DNA of 64,000 nucleotides from Ignelater luminosus (Eukaryota; Arthropoda; Insecta; Coleoptera; Elateridae). Shown piece after piece: positions 21,690-41,964 of this stretch. The notes under the pieces were generated by a model, which was given only the letters and a program-made list of their open reading frames with translations, did not search any database and was not told the DNA's origin. Where the stretch lies: the NCBI GenBank assembly GCA_011009095.1, contig VTPC01000791.1:381910-445909 (forward strand), read 5' to 3'. The position numbers were made by a program, and so were the translations under genes. Each line of letters begins with the position of its first letter. Position 1 is the stretch's first letter.

Positions 21690-23420
21690 ATCTTTTATAT
21701 TTGAATAGACAATCTCACCCGAAGCTGTTCTAGCTTCTAATGGAATATGTTTCTTGACAAGTTCTATATCTATTTCCCCGAAGGACGTATCAGGTTACTT
21801 ATTGTGATCTTTGCCCTTAAGAATTTCTTCCATTTTACTATTTACGTCACCTATTTCCGAAATCATACTTTCTGTTTCGGTGGTATCTAACTGTTCCGGC
21901 GTTACACGGCATGGCGCATCGGCATCGGTGTTACACTTGTCCTTTTATACATCACATCAAAATCATATTTTTCTAAAAGTAATGTTCATTTAGTCAGTTT
22001 AGAGTTCAATTCTTCTAATGACCATAACCAAACCAATGCTCGATGGTCGGCATATACTGTAAACTTCTGGCCGTAGAGATATGGTCGAAAGTATTTTATT
22101 GCCCAAATGACTCCTTATGGTGCTATATTTTTGCCCCGTTTCATTTAATGTTTGACTTGCAGAACACACTGGTCTATCATTTCTTCTGCTTTTTTGAGCC
22201 AGGCTTTTCAAAATAAGAATATATTTGCAGTAAAGGTTCGTTTGTTAGAAGTACTTTACATTTTTCTATTGTTTTGCTGTGTGCTCAAACTTTGCGTTTT
22301 TAAGAAGGCATTGTGGTATTAGCAAAGTTCTTTATAAATTCTCGGTAATAACCGAGAAGTTTTGAGAACCTTTTTAGTTCTTTTCTCGTTTTTTTGTTGG
22401 ATAGTTTTTTATTGCACTACTTTTCTGGGAATCTAATATGATGGAATACACGATGACGTCGTCTAGGTGTCTTCCAATAATTCTCTTGTGATGTCGTTCA
22501 TCAGTCGTTAAAATCGTGCAAGTACGTTTCATAGGTCAAATGGCATGCTAACAAACCCTTAATGGCCTTGCTTTGTACTGAAAGCTGTTTTGAGCACATC
22601 TCTACGGGTTATCTCTACCTGGTGACAACTAGATGCTAGATCTCTACTAGAGAACTACTGGCTCTTTCCCATCTTGTCTTCCCGCAATGTTGGGAATTAG
22701 ATATTTATTATTTATCGTACGAACTTTATGGCGTTCATTTTTAAATGTTACATGACCATGGCTGAATGACTTTTTGTCGCGGGAAATACTAAAGTGACCT
22801 GCTGTTAATAGAGTTTATTTGTTTTTGGTGGTTGACGGTACATTTTCACAAAAACTGGAGTATCGCATTTTAAATTGAGGGCAAAGTCAATTGTTCTTCC
22901 TCTTTTTAAAAAAAATTGTATTATTGCAGAAGTGCTTTTATGACTACTTTTGCTTCTACGTTTAAATCTTCCATGTCGATGTTATTTAAAAGTTTTTCTG
23001 TATGCTGGAATTTTGGTTTCACTTGGTTTCTTAGAAACCGATTTACTTTTACGTCTTGGTAATCATTCACTTTCTAATTTATTCGTAAAGTTTATTTCTC
23101 TACTAATCCATTATAACACTATATCCTTTGTGACCTCTTTCCAAACTTCTTTTCTTACTAAAATTGTTTTCTCCTTTTCCATTTAGACTGGAATTCTTAT
23201 AATCATTGCTTTTCCCATCTTAACAATGCTTTTTTAGGGCTGATGTGTGACAATAGATATTGCCACTTTCGGCGTATTTGAAGCAGGTCTATGGTAGCTT
23301 TTATCTTTAATACATCTATACCTATGGTTCCATTAAATCTTTGTTCAAAAGATTTGTGTTGGTTCTCTTCTATCAATAAATGCATTTACGATGAAACCGA
23401 CCAGCAACGGGTTGAAGGTG
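21690..23420 (-). pseudogene. Ty3/gypsy pol relic (protease, RT, RNase H)
   Basis: Read on the minus strand in order. A protease-end motif (FNGTIGIDVLKIKATIDL, about 23315-23262) is followed by an RT part (MPF near 22545, RLMND near 22500, then a decayed YLDD block near 22450). The RT thumb/connection motif LLGYYREFIKNFA is near 22350, and an RNase H part (RPVCSASQTLNETGQKYST) near 22170. The NTDADA block that normally precedes the integrase is near 21910. Many stops and frameshifts show it is dead. A small hairpin (23396-23480) interrupts it upstream. Confidence 0.8.
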
Positions 23421-23480
23421 ATACCGGCGCGTATTACTAAAGAAAAGTGGGAAAAGCATGTCGACCTGTTGCTGGTCGGT
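23396..23480. repeat. Hairpin with 20-nt near-perfect arms
   Basis: The left arm ACCGACCAGCAACGGGTTGA and right arm TCGACCTGTTGCTGGTCGGT are reverse complements with one mismatch, around a 45-bp centre. It lies inside the gypsy relic. A very small MITE is the simplest reading. Confidence 0.6.
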
Positions 23481-23929
23481 TCTATCATAAATGAATTAAT
23501 TGATATATGATTAAGGTTTTCCAATCGCTTGATTTGGTCAACGGTCATAGGGAACGCGATGTTGTCCGAATTCCGAACGGTGCGGGGGGATGAAGACGAT
23601 GTAAGGTGGATGATTTAAATGTTGGAGGGGCATTCGATGGTACTGTTCATTCTACAGATGTTCTGGACTTAATATATGTTAGAATTAGAGCATGCAGTTA
23701 GGCCACATCTTTGTTTTGTACATGCCATTACCGACCGATTTCATATGCATTTTGTTGTTAGACTCTCGGTGGTCTATTCCAGGCCTCTTATTTTTTTTAA
23801 AAAGGGTTTTGGGGTGGTTGTCGTTGGTGTGGTGCACGTATGTTTAAATGTGTTATCCATCGATGGCGCTATTCCGTACCCTAAGTGCACAACCTTTTTT
23901 TATTTAATACATTATTATTGCACGAGTGA

Positions 23930-24206
23930 GTACGAGAGAGTACGAGATATCTCTTGCAAGATGACCAATAAAGTTATTAGTAACACCTATGGAAAAAGTG
24001 TTGCTAGGTCTAACCTACCTAAACACAAAAACTATAAAGTCCAATGTCAAGTTTATTTGAAAACATTTACGCGTAGAGATAACTGCAAAAAGCATACGAA
24101 AGCAGTGCATTATAATAATGTTGATAATATTGTAAACAGTAACAATGTTAACAACAATGATCTTTGTGGTAAGAGTCCATATAAATTAGTTGCATTTTTC
24201 CAATAG
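23930..24206 (+). pseudogene. Two-finger C2H2 zinc-finger relic
   Basis: The translation ends with two finger-like units. One runs through YGKSVARSNLPKHKNY. The other is CQVYLKTFTRRDNCKKHTK followed by AVH. In each unit the second Cys is replaced (Thr and Tyr), although F, L/C and His spacing remains recognisable. An Asn-rich tail follows and the frame stops. It is probably a decayed fragment or retrocopy of a finger gene. Confidence 0.45.
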
Positions 24207-24382
24207 AGCAGGTTTCCCAGTTCACGATAACATGATTTCATTCATCATCGATGAAGTAACTCCGGTATAATAGCATAGATGCCAGTCTTTCGCATAAAGA
24301 AGTAGGAAGAATGAGGAAGGAAACCATCATTGGCCCTGTTTTAGAATCTAAGATAAGATGTAGGAAACTTTAATATACAGGG

Positions 24383-25240
24383 TGTTTTTAAATTGCATGG
24401 AACAAATATATGGGCGTTATTCTACGGTGAAGAATAAGAAGAAAACCTAGATGAGAGTTTTTTGAAAACGTTCCCCTGTGGAGCTGCACCATCTTACAGT
24501 AATACTAAAGAAGAAGATTTATTTCTTAATAACTCTGTAACAGTTTGTAGTGGAGCAACAAAATTTGGTACATATGTACTACTGATTAAGGCCTTTATTT
24601 GCAGCTAATTTGTCAAAACTGTCTTTGTCGAAAAAGTGTGTATAGAGGGTGGAAGCAGTTTTCTGTATTGTATACAAAAATACACTTGAAGCTCTAATGG
24701 TTTTTGGATTCTTTTTAGAAAATCTGCATGTTTACAAAATTTTACTTTTTCTTCCGGTAACGTAGAACGAAGAAAGAAGAACTTTGACAAAACTGCATCC
24801 GTATCAGAAGCTACAAAAAATACAAAGTGTACTAAAAAAAAGTAACATATAAGACTCCTTCCTCATAGAAGAAGTCACAACACAGCAAAATCATCCAAAA
24901 CACTGGTACCAAGTCTACAAATTGAAATTTTAGATTCTTTGAATCTAGTCTTAGCACGGTTAAACAACATTTTTGTGTTTCTACGCATTGTTGCTGAGAA
25001 ATTATGCACCTACAGAGAACTAGAAAAGAATTCTGCCGTTTCCTGATACTAAACTCGGACGTCATCTAGAATCTTCTGAGGTGTAGGCGATATTGGTTTT
25101 AAAATTCTGAAGATGGCAGCAGGAGAAAAACAAAATTCAAAAATGGGTAATTTTATGTTAACTTAAGTTACTTCTGTTTTATAAACATCCTAAATAAAAA
25201 TAAGTTTTAAGGTTTGCTAAACTGAGCCTAAAAGAATTAA
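24383..25240. mobile_element. Remnant of a transposon with TACAGGGTG terminus
   Basis: TACAGGGTGTTTTTAAATTG at about 24378 resembles the TACAGGGTG ends of the element in the GH1 intron (34084-39178). The downstream sequence is non-coding. No matching right end was found, so this is a one-ended remnant at best. Confidence 0.35.
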
Positions 25241-27032
25241 ATTTTCTTGAAAGTTATGGAACACTTTCCGTTAATTCTTGAGCCTGTGCTCAATACAAAA
25301 ACTAAATAAAATACTTAATCGATCTGTATTTTCTAGAAAAAATCTTGAAGTGATGCTGGGTAGCACCGTTTTTGGGACATTAAGTGGAAAGGTGTCTTGC
25401 CATGGAATTGGAGATGCCACAAAAAGATTAACAATAAAAGCTAGTTTTCAACCAAGACAGGACCTAATTACAACCTTCAAAAAATTGTTTGACTTTGCTT
25501 AGAAGAACATTTCTAATATTAATTTTGAGTTTTATTTCCGATAACCAGCGTAAAGCTAAACGTGAGTTATTACGTTTCAGAAAGAAAATGTGTGGTACGT
25601 TACATGTATATTACTTCGTCTCATTATCAGTAAATTAAGGGTCAGTTTTACTGAAGGTGAATTGAATATTTAATTGAGATTAAAATTTAATTCTAATTAA
25701 ATGTCAATTCTGATAATCTGATTATTTAAAATTTGACTGTATCCTAGCAACAACGACGCACAGAGGGGCCGATCGCGAATCTAGCGGGTCAAAAATCCAA
25801 AAGTGAAGTAAGAGATTTTGGGAGAAGGATTGTCTCATTCAACTACTAGAATATGTAAAAGAAGTAAACAAAACGGATCAGTGAGGTCTAACTCAATACA
25901 GGGTTTTAATAAGCAAACGAAGGTACAGAACCTGAGAGAGGTTTCGGTGACGACTCAGTTCTCACTTCCTTATAAGCGTGAGCAGACCATTTGAAAAATT
26001 AATTAAACTTTTTTTATTATTATATATTATTACCTGATTATATATTATAATTTATTATTATATAACAATGGAATCCAGTGGCGTAGGTAAGCCGTAACAA
26101 AAAGCAGTTAGAAATTGTCAAGATTATGGTCTACCTTTTTTGGTACACCTAGGTGCACCCTAAATGTTAAGTATTTTTGTTTAATCACTCTTACAGAATA
26201 CAAATTAATTAATTGTAACGACCCGTTTTGCCCCGTTTTTCTGTAGTTATAGATTTTATGTCAAAATTATGATCAAAACAAAATGCATGTTTAACATACG
26301 CATACATTTATGGTTGTTTGCTTATAGAACCCACCTGTAACAGCCATAAACCCGTCAATCAATATTAAGACTGGTCTGCTGTATGCCAACTGTGTTTATT
26401 TTTTTGATAATGATATGCTGACTAGCGGCGATAAGTTTTATTTTGCATTTTTAAAAGTAATTTTATATTATTAGTAGCATTGGCGAATTATATCAATCAG
26501 TTCGATTGATTAGTTTTTAAAAAGAAAAACCAAAGAAAATTTTATAAAATACAAAACTTTATTTCAAAGTAAACTTTATGTGCGAACAGTACAAAAGACA
26601 AGTACAGAGTAAATTGCATGTTTTAATTTTCTATTACATTGCAGTTTTATCCTAATGAAATTGAATATTATCTAGAACGTTACTTATCTCGTCTTTCCCA
26701 GAAGATTAGAATATTGAACTCGTTGCGTTGTTAGATATGGTAACTGGCGTGATTAAAATATGTTTAAAATAAAATAAAATAAAAAATTTATTGTATAATA
26801 ATGGAATCCATTGGAGTACGTAGCCGTAACAAAAAACAGTTAAAAATAGTAAAAAAAGTAAAATAAAATAAGAAATTCATTAGTTTCAAATAAATGATAC
26901 GTCTATTGATTTTAACATGGTTTTAATGCATAAAATGTGAATATGCACGAACCGTTTGTCCATACTTTTTACGATTAATTCTTGATAATCTATCTGTGCC
27001 CTAAGTTTAGCAATTATGTAATTTGTGTTTAG

Positions 27033-27720
27033 GTTCAAAACTCCATAAACAGACGGGAGTTGTTTGATATTCTAAGAGACAGTAGCCTTCCTCTCGGCAA
27101 TTCCCCCGATCAAATAGATATCCTTCTTAATTTCATTAAAGACAAGTTTGGGCTGAACAGTAATTCGTCATATTCCGAAGATGAAATAATAAGGTGTATA
27201 AAGTCGTTTTTAATTACCGGGAAAAAAGTGGCTACGGAGTAATAATACTTATTCTCGATTTGTGGTTGACCATAAGGCATGGTTAGACAGCTTACAAGAA
27301 TTATCATTTGGATCTCAACCTTCTTCAAGCAGTGGGGCAGGGACGCGGCGCCCAGTAAAATGTTTCTCCTCAAGCAGGGTAAAATCAAAAAGAAGAAAGG
27401 TCAGTACTTTGTTAGAAACGAGATCTGTTGATGAACTCTGTTTTGCTGCTGAACAAAAATTACGAAGCGTAGGTAAAAGAGACGCGGCTTCCATGGTGAA
27501 AACATTGTTAGCAAGCCCAAAACGAGCTACTGCTTTAAAAGAATCCGTCCCACATAGAAAGAAATTAAATATCTCGTACACACCTGACAAAGGTCTAATA
27601 AGCTTAATGATTTTCCTAAAATTAAGTAAGCATCAGTACATGGAGGTGCGCATGGGAGCATTCGAAAAGGATGATGACATTTATCCTTCATATAAAAGAG
27701 TGCAAAAAGCAAAGAAATAG
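27033..27720 (+). pseudogene. ORF remnant of the TTAA transposon
   Basis: Two adjacent open stretches (27033-27242 and 27262-27720) are separated by a stop and a frame change. The second reads through LSKHQYMEVRMG and DIYPSYKRVQKAKK, followed after a stop by VQVTETAAEESFK. I associate such motifs with transposon-encoded proteins repeated in arthropod genomes but cannot name the family. No catalytic acidic triad is visible. It is broken, so the element is non-autonomous now. Confidence 0.5.
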
Positions 27721-28292
27721 TGTTATCTACCAGAAGTGCAGGTCACAGAAACCGCAGCTGAAGAATCTTTTAAAATTCCAAGGGTATCTTTGACTTGGAT
27801 CTTTGTTGCTCTCACGGTATTTATGTAAATATAATAGGTAAAAAGAACTTTATTTATTTAAATAGTACACGCAAATATAATAATTTGTAAATTTAAGGCA
27901 AATATAGACTTTTAATCCCTGCAATTTTGCAGCATCGGCAATCTGAACCTTCTCCGTAAATATTTTTGTACATACATTACAAGTATGTACTGTAGATGCC
28001 TTTTGAATACTTATCATATATTGGAAATTTACATAAAAGCATAAATATTATACCAGTGCATTGCAATAAATACGCTGATTTCTAATCAAGACTTCACTAC
28101 ATGTCAAAAACGTAAATAACATTAATGTATTGTGAATCTTGTGTCATTTCCAGATTATTTAATATCAAATTAATGTTTCCCTGTCACTTTATGATCTTCA
28201 GAATATTTAAAAAATAGTATCGTGCCAATAACTTTCATATAGGATTTTTGACCCGCTAGATTCGCGATTGGCCTCATTGTGCGACGGATTAA

Positions 28293-30245
28293 GAGGCTTA
28301 TTCTGTAAACTGTCGTTCATAAACAACTTGTTTCATAACAACAGTCGTTAGCGACTTACTTAACGACAACGTGAACAATAACTGTATTCTGTATCACGTA
28401 TTGTTAAGCGCTTGGACTGTGCCAGCAATCCATAAAGACAGCCGAATGCTTTTAGAAGAGAGAGTACGCCTTGCAGCGCTTACAGCTAACTTCGGACCTC
28501 GCGGAGAATTGTTGCGCATGCGCATGCTTGTAGCGGGTTATTTTTGAAAAGCAGCCGTAGGGGCATAGCGGTATCTTCGAACGAAATTTAAAAATAACGT
28601 GCGAAAGTATCATGGAAAACGTTCGTGAGAAAAAAAAGCGTTTCCAAAAAACTACTCGGCAGCAATACATGGTGTTTGTGGACGAATTAAAGACAAACGA
28701 GCCGTTCAGGACTAACAAATTTTGTCCTGAAAACCCCAACGCAATTCAAGAAACTGGGCGAAATTAACAAAATCGCTAAATAGCGTAGGTGGCCCTCATA
28801 GATCCACGGAAACATGGAAAAGGGTAAGTACATTTTTGAAATTTATTTGTTTTTAAGATGAATATTATTTAAATTATTATTACAATTACACTTAAATTTG
28901 GATCCATTTTTTTAACTTTAAGTTTCATTCAATTGCAATAATGCATCAAAAACAAACTAGAAACAAGATACGAAATCACGTTTTTTCTTTCATCTAAAGC
29001 ATTTTAAATAATAAGAAGATTGCCATTAAAAAAGTAATCTGAAAATTTATTTTAAAGGTGTTTACGGACTGGAAATGTGCAGTACGAAAACGTGCTCGGA
29101 TAATAAAAGCTAGTGCTGGTCAAACTGGAGGAGGCCCACCTGAGAAACCATTAACAAATTTAGAAGATACGTTATTGAGTTTGCTGGAAAGAGTGGCCGT
29201 TGAAGGCATGGCTGATACTTCAGAGCTTGGCGTTGTCGATATAGATTATAAAAAATATCACCTACCTATACATACGTATTATTGTAGACCACAAACTTTA
29301 CAAATTTTATGTATTTTGTTTCTTATATTATATTCAATGAACTGTGATCTGTGATCACTAATCCTTTGTGACATGAATCATTAGCCTAATCAAAGAGAAA
29401 GGCAAATAGTAAATCGATGTAAACAAGTTCTCAGAAATCCTTAATTTTCTGATCAAGTTAGGAATATTTGATTTCTGAATATATTTTCTTTATTAGTAAT
29501 TGTCATCAATATTCATGCCATTGTGTATATTTACAGAAAATCTATTAGAAGTAAACCAGCCTCCAGCTGTTGATGTGAAAGAGATGGCAACTTCACATAC
29601 CATAAGTACCACCAAGAGTACCCCAATAAATTCGCCATCTAGAAACTCCACCCCAGTAAAGCGGAGTTATCCATCTAAAGAGAGCTCATCTGTTGTAAAA
29701 CCACAAGTGCAACGAAATACTTTGTTATCATCGCTGCAGCAACAGAAAGACAGTCATAAAGAAGACAACAATAAGATTCACAAAATATTAACTCAAATAA
29801 ATGATAATTTAAGCGAGTTAGTTGCAATCAAAAAACTTAAATTGCAACTAAAATACCCCAACTAGAAAATAAAAATGAATAAATAATTTAGTATAAAATC
29901 TGATTTATTGTTATCTATTTTATTTAGTAGTATACTCTCTTGGTAATAGTTTACCTTCTTTCCAGCTCATCTAACACTTCTGCAAAATAATTAGCCATTT
30001 CTGAACTTAAAAGACCCTTTTTCTTTTCTGTTAACAGAAATACTTGTGGTTAACAACTATTGTTTAGTGGCGAACGGCAAGCCGTGAGGTACTGTTAGTA
30101 AACAACTAACACGTAACGATAAAGTCGGCTCGTAACGATGGTTGTTGGCTTACAGAATAACTTTTGAGCGACTAGCTGTTCACTTAACAATAATTGGTAT
30201 CTAACAAGTCGCTAACGAGTTGTTAACGCTTACAGAATAAGCCTC
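28293..30245 (+). mobile_element. PIF/Harbinger-type element, Myb-like ORF only
   Basis: It begins GAGGCTTATTCTGTAA and ends with the exact reverse complement. TAA lies on both sides (28290-28292 and 30246-30248), the 3-bp TWA duplication typical of PIF/Harbinger. Subterminal repeats of CGTTAGCGACTT type occur at both ends. At 1953 bp it carries only the Myb/SANT-like ORF and no transposase, so it depends on a related copy elsewhere. It is inserted in the right inverted repeat of the TTAA element. Confidence 0.85.
28612..29865 (+). pseudogene. Harbinger Myb/SANT-like DNA-binding protein gene, one frameshift
   Basis: Exon 1 is 28612-28823 (ends AGG|GTAAGT). Exon 2 starts at 29058 (after TTTAAAG) and an exon starts near 29537 (after TTACAG), with a stop at 29863. 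The N-terminus RFQKTTRQQYMVFVDELKTN, the VFTDWK block and GQTGGGPPEKPLTNLE are typical of the zeste-like Myb domains of Harbinger second ORFs. The C-terminal third is Ser/Thr/Gln rich with a charged helix. One missing base near 28753 shifts the frame in the Myb domain; the downstream frame then agrees with the splice site. No other disruption was noticed, so a sequencing error or recent loss are both possible. Confidence 0.7.
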
Positions 30246-30483
30246 TAAATTTAATTCTCGATTAACTTTTAATTCAGCTTGTATAAACTGGCCTTAAATG
30301 TTTAACAATTCTTCTTTGAAAGCGAAGGAGAAACATTGTCTAAACTCGATTGCGTGTGCAATGTTTTTTAATGTTGAGAAATGTAATTTATGGTTTCCTT
30401 TCTAATAGCGTCTAGATGTAGATGTTTTTTAAATAAATTATATTTCGTTGGTTTGGCAGAATAAGAAAACACAAGTAGGTTGA

Positions 30484-31467
30484 GGTCACCGTGAAGCACC
30501 TTGTCGGACCGCAATACAGAAATTGGTGAAAAAATTCGAGCTCTTGGGACAAGTTAGTGATGTGAAGAATAAAACCCGTGCACGTCGCTCAAGAACAGCC
30601 GAGAATATTGCTGTTGTAGCCGAAAGTGTTAAAGAAAACCCAGGTTTGTCCATTCCTCGTCGTTCTTTGGAATTAGCCATTCCACAAACGTCATTACACC
30701 GTATTTTGCATAAAGATTTGGGTCTTAAGGCTTATAAAGTCCAGTTAACACAAGAACTCAAGCCGGCCGATCATCAACAACGTCGTGTCTTTGCTGATTG
30801 GGTCGTTGAAATGCATGAAAATGATCCAGAATTCCATCGAAAAATCATCTTGAGTGATGAGGCCCATTTCCACCTCGGTGGCTTCGTCAACAAGCAAAAT
30901 TGTCGGATCTGGGGCTCAGAAAATCCAAGAGTTATTGTTGAAAAGTCTCTCTATCCTCAACGTGTGACTGTTTGGTGCGGTTTATGGTCCGGCGGAGTCA
31001 TTGGACCTTACTTTTTCGAAAATGAGGCTGGAGCAATAGTTACGGTGACTGGATTGCGCTATCGAGAGATGATTAACGATTTTTTATGGCCGGAATTGGA
31101 TGGTATTGATCTGGACAACGTTTACTTTCAACAAGACGGCGCTACGTGCCACACAAGCAACGAAACCATTGATCTTTTACGGAAAAAGTTTCCGGACCGT
31201 GTTATCTCTCGAAGAGGTGATCACAATTGGCCACCGAGATCTTGTGATTTAACACCTTGCGACTTCTTTCTTTGGGGCCACGTGAAAGAGAAGGTCTACG
31301 CCAACAGCCCAGCGTCGATTCAAGACCTCAAAGATGGAATTCGTGAGGCTATCGAGGACATAGGGCAGCCACTTTGCGATTTGGTTATGGAAAATTTCAT
31401 GAAAAGGATATTGTCCTGTAAGCGTGGTCGTGGTGGTCATTTGCCTGATGTTATTTTCCACTATTAA
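30484..31467 (+). pseudogene. Mariner-family transposase, nearly full length, 5' truncated
   Basis: One open frame of about 327 codons from just after a TGA (30481) to the stop at 31467. It has a helix-turn-helix region (AENIAVVAESVKENPG ... SIPRRSLELAIPQTSLHRIL), then DDE motifs ILSDEAHFHLGG, FQQDGATCHT and SCDLTPCDFFLWG. Thirty-six residues separate the second and third Asp. The usual first 20-30 residues and an ATG are missing. The element's 3' end appears near 31565 (TTATTGGAAAACCC), but no matching left end is visible. The uninterrupted frame suggests a young copy, truncated on the left. Confidence 0.85.
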
Positions 31468-31569
31468 CGGCATACCTTCCTCTTTATAATGAAATAAACA
31501 TCCGATCATTTATATTAAAAAATGGCACTTTTCTTTGAATATCAAAATAACACCTCTTATTGGAAAACC

Positions 31570-32790
31570 CTTTACTAATATATTAAATGCTTAACATATG
31601 CTTTAACACTACTCGTGGTTTTTGTGAAAGTCTTATTTTCGGTTTTGAAAACATTCTCCTAATTCAGAGAATTCTTTACAGTAGATAGTGCTCAGCAGTT
31701 TACTTACTTTTAATTTATAATTAAATGGAAGGGTGTAATCGTGTTCTCTGCTGTTCGATAAGTAATTATCGACTAAGAGGAATTCCATTTTATAATTTGC
31801 AAGCTTATACAAGAAATATCAAAGAATATGTATGTACCTACATATTTTTTTTAGAATTTTAAAACATCCGGCTAATGTTGAAAATTGATTTCATAGAATA
31901 AAATGTCCTGGAAATTACAGTAAGTAGACATAAAATTGTTCATGGCATTAAAAGGTACCTCTCGCCCTTTAAACTAAACTAAATTGCAAGCCGCTGCTGT
32001 AAATAGATCGAAGAATATATGTACACGTTTAAAGAAAACAGTGCACGTAAATGTTTGGAAACTTTGACTTTTTGTAATTACCACAACAGCGAGACCAGTC
32101 TTAGAAAAACGTTAAAAAAGTTTCGGTAAAATTTAAGACATGAAAGTCAATTTTTGGAGAAAATTTGAGGTGGAATGACCCATATAAGGAATTGTTGTTT
32201 GATGCGCTAAGGCTCCAAGACTCTCGTCGGTTCTCCGCCACTGGAAGTGGAATTGTCTCGGTTACGGAGGCTAAGAAGTTGGTAACCATATTAAATACAT
32301 TAATAAGTATAATAAAAAAAAGTTGTGATTCTCATCATGTGATTAGCACGAGCCTCTTTAAAGGTGAACAAACAAATGTGTCTGCTTATCTCTAACTTTA
32401 ATTATGTTTATCTTATTAATTCTAATTTATCTCCTGATTTAAAATGTTTGCATCTTTTGTAAAACGAATTATCATCGTTTATGTAATATAAATAAGTAGA
32501 TGTTTTGAAATTGTATATTATACTAATTTTGCAATCTTCTGTCTGGTTTTTCGTTTTATCTGGTGATTTATTTACTACAAACAAACGAAGGCCGACCTTT
32601 GTACTAAAGGAAGGTGCAATGACTGCTACGTTTCTGTTGAGTATCAGAGATAACATCAATTTAGTCCTGTTGAGAACCTCCTTTGGTGTTGATCGGTTAG
32701 AATATAAATTGTACAAGTAGAAACGTTTATCTCAAATGTCTTATCGCTTTTTGACTTCTACATTTTACAAAGTTAAACAGTATTAATACA
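31570..32790. other. Spacer upstream of the GH1 gene
   Basis: It should contain the GH1 promoter, but no clear TATA box was found just upstream of 32793. Short frames at 32165-32395 and 32408-32716 show no family resemblance. Confidence 0.45.
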
Positions 32791-32792
32791 AA

Positions 32793-40046
<7,254 letters not shown>

Positions 40047-40500
40047 CGATAGTAGCATAACGTCATTGAAGTGTATGTTTGAAAATAGATTGTTTTCGTT
40101 AAACATGCCTTCTTTGCTTTATTTGGCACCCTGACCTACCTCCTCAAATAAAAGAAGCAACAAATTCTTGTTTACTGAACTCTATTTGTAAATCTTTCAG
40201 ATATATTATTTCAAAAAATTAGTTTGAATCAGTGCTGGCCTGAGGACTTCGTGCGTCTCGAGATAACTTCAGATTCTTGCGTCCTCTAGCACCTTAGAGC
40301 AAGAAAAAGACATGTTTTCTCGAATAATATTAATTCTTCAGTTTTATAAATAAAATGATTGATATTTAAGTTTTTGTTGGTTGGTTGATGGTTTCTCCCA
40401 CGTTGATGTCTTGTTAACATATCTGTTTCTCGATTTTCATACTAGATAATAATGGAACTTTGTAATACTATTACACGAACATCAGCTCAAATTCTGTATC
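40047..40500. other. GH1 3' flank, no gene seen
   Basis: Contains the presumed GH1 3' UTR. Nothing else was recognised. Confidence 0.5.
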
Positions 40501-40504
40501 AGTT

Positions 40505-41964
40505 GATTTGAAAATCCAATTCCACTTGCGGATAAAACTTTTTATAAACCTGGACCTATTGATCTGTTCATAGTTGCGGAAATGCTTCCATTTATTGTAA
40601 AGTCTGATACTTCACGCCAAGCTCCTGATAATCTAATGTTGTTATCAGCAATTTTTGGTTTTGTTGCCTTAGGGAGAGTCGATTTAGGTTCTTCGAAAAC
40701 TAGTTGTACAATACCTTCATTTTGTTCAACGTTTGAATCCCTAGACAATGACATGAAGAAATTATGGGAAATCTAAAGTATTCCAGATAAAACGGTGATA
40801 TCTCTTGAAGTAGAATTCTGCTAGAAATTGTATAAAGAAACTCATTATCGCGATTTGTCGTTGAGGTATGTTGTAGCCTTACCTTTTCAAAAAAAATTTC
40901 TGTTTTTTTGAGATTCAAGGAGTTTAGCCCTTCGTAGATTTTACGCTCTTTAAAGTAGGTTATACAAAAATGCTGACTTGATGAAGTATAATAAAGCCTT
41001 CATGCAAAACTATTTGGATTCTGATTACCTGTTACTTGTTCCACATGCTCTTGGTACAAATACCTTTTTTATTCCCAATCATTGTGTTATGAGAGAAGTT
41101 GAGGGCAGTTTTCTACGCTTCTATGAAATCTTCTAACGAAATATCATTAAATGACACGTTATTTGCAGGTCCCATCCTTCGTTCAGATATAGTTACAGTC
41201 ATGTTAAAATCTCGCTTGCACAGATATGTTTTAATAGCCGACATCAAGCAAGATAATGCGTGAAGAAGATAGGGACTTTCAAAAAATTCTTTGGATTTGA
41301 CCGTGACAATCCTATATTGGTGTAACTAGTTCTCTATGTCTAGCTAACCGAACAATTCGACAGTTAGTTCTGGACGAGCAAGAGAATTTTCCTCGTGGTT
41401 CAAAAATTCTTGGTCCAGATATCTACGTAGATGATATTTTGACTGCTTGTGAGATTTTGCACGCAGTCTGTCAAATTAAGTCAGAACTTTCATTGTTGTT
41501 GGTCAAGGGAGGGTTTGAGTTGCAAAAGTGAATCGTTTGATAGTGAACCGCCTTGCTCTGTTAAGGTCTTAGGCTTGCAACAGCAGCCGCAAATCGATAG
41601 TTTTACTTATAGAGTTTCTAGTATGACAGATTCTTGTACAAAACGAGCAATTTCGTCTGATCCTTTAGGATTTATTTAACTCACTCTCTTCGCTAAGCGT
41701 CTAATTCAACATTTATGGACTTTAGGCTTGGAGTGGGATCAAGAACCCTCTTCAGATGTTATGCCTCAATGGAAAAGATTTCAGCTTGAACTTCATTTGA
41801 TATCTTTATTCCGCTTTACAAAAGAGCATGTGAGTTACACGCATTTTCGAATGCAGTAGTGTATTTTCGTCTGATTAATAAAACGTAGCTTATAGTTTAT
41901 TTAATATTTCTAAAGCCCAAAGTCGCTCCCTTACAAGGACACGATTAGAACTTTGTGCTGCTGC
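40505..41964 (+). pseudogene. BEL/Pao retrotransposon pol relic
   Basis: Protein traces in order: PGPIDLFIVAEMLPF (protease/spacer region), LRSDIVTVMLKSRLHRYVLI then ADIKQ (RT start), DIYVDDILTA (RT active site, YVDD), LLLVKGGFELQKW and TRLELCAAA (pre-RNase H). This order is characteristic of BEL/Pao elements. Frameshifts and stops separate the pieces. At 41964 the sequence is interrupted by a hAT element and the first bases beyond it (45417 on) continue briefly. Confidence 0.75.

Larger units (their letters stand above)
25639..30293 (+). mobile_element. DNA transposon with TTAA target site, host of a nested Harbinger
   Basis: TTAA occurs on both sides (25635-25638 and 30294-30297). The left end starts GGGTCAGTTTTACTG and the right end is its diverged inverse (AAACTGGCC). 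Inverted repeats run for more than 100 bp: GATCGCGAATCTAGCGGGTC at about 25771 is matched inversely at about 28249. The right repeat is split by the Harbinger element 28293-30245. A direct repeat of an ATGGAATCCA start occurs at 26068 and 26801. Target TTAA is used by piggyBac and Kolobok; the superfamily is not settled. Confidence 0.65.
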
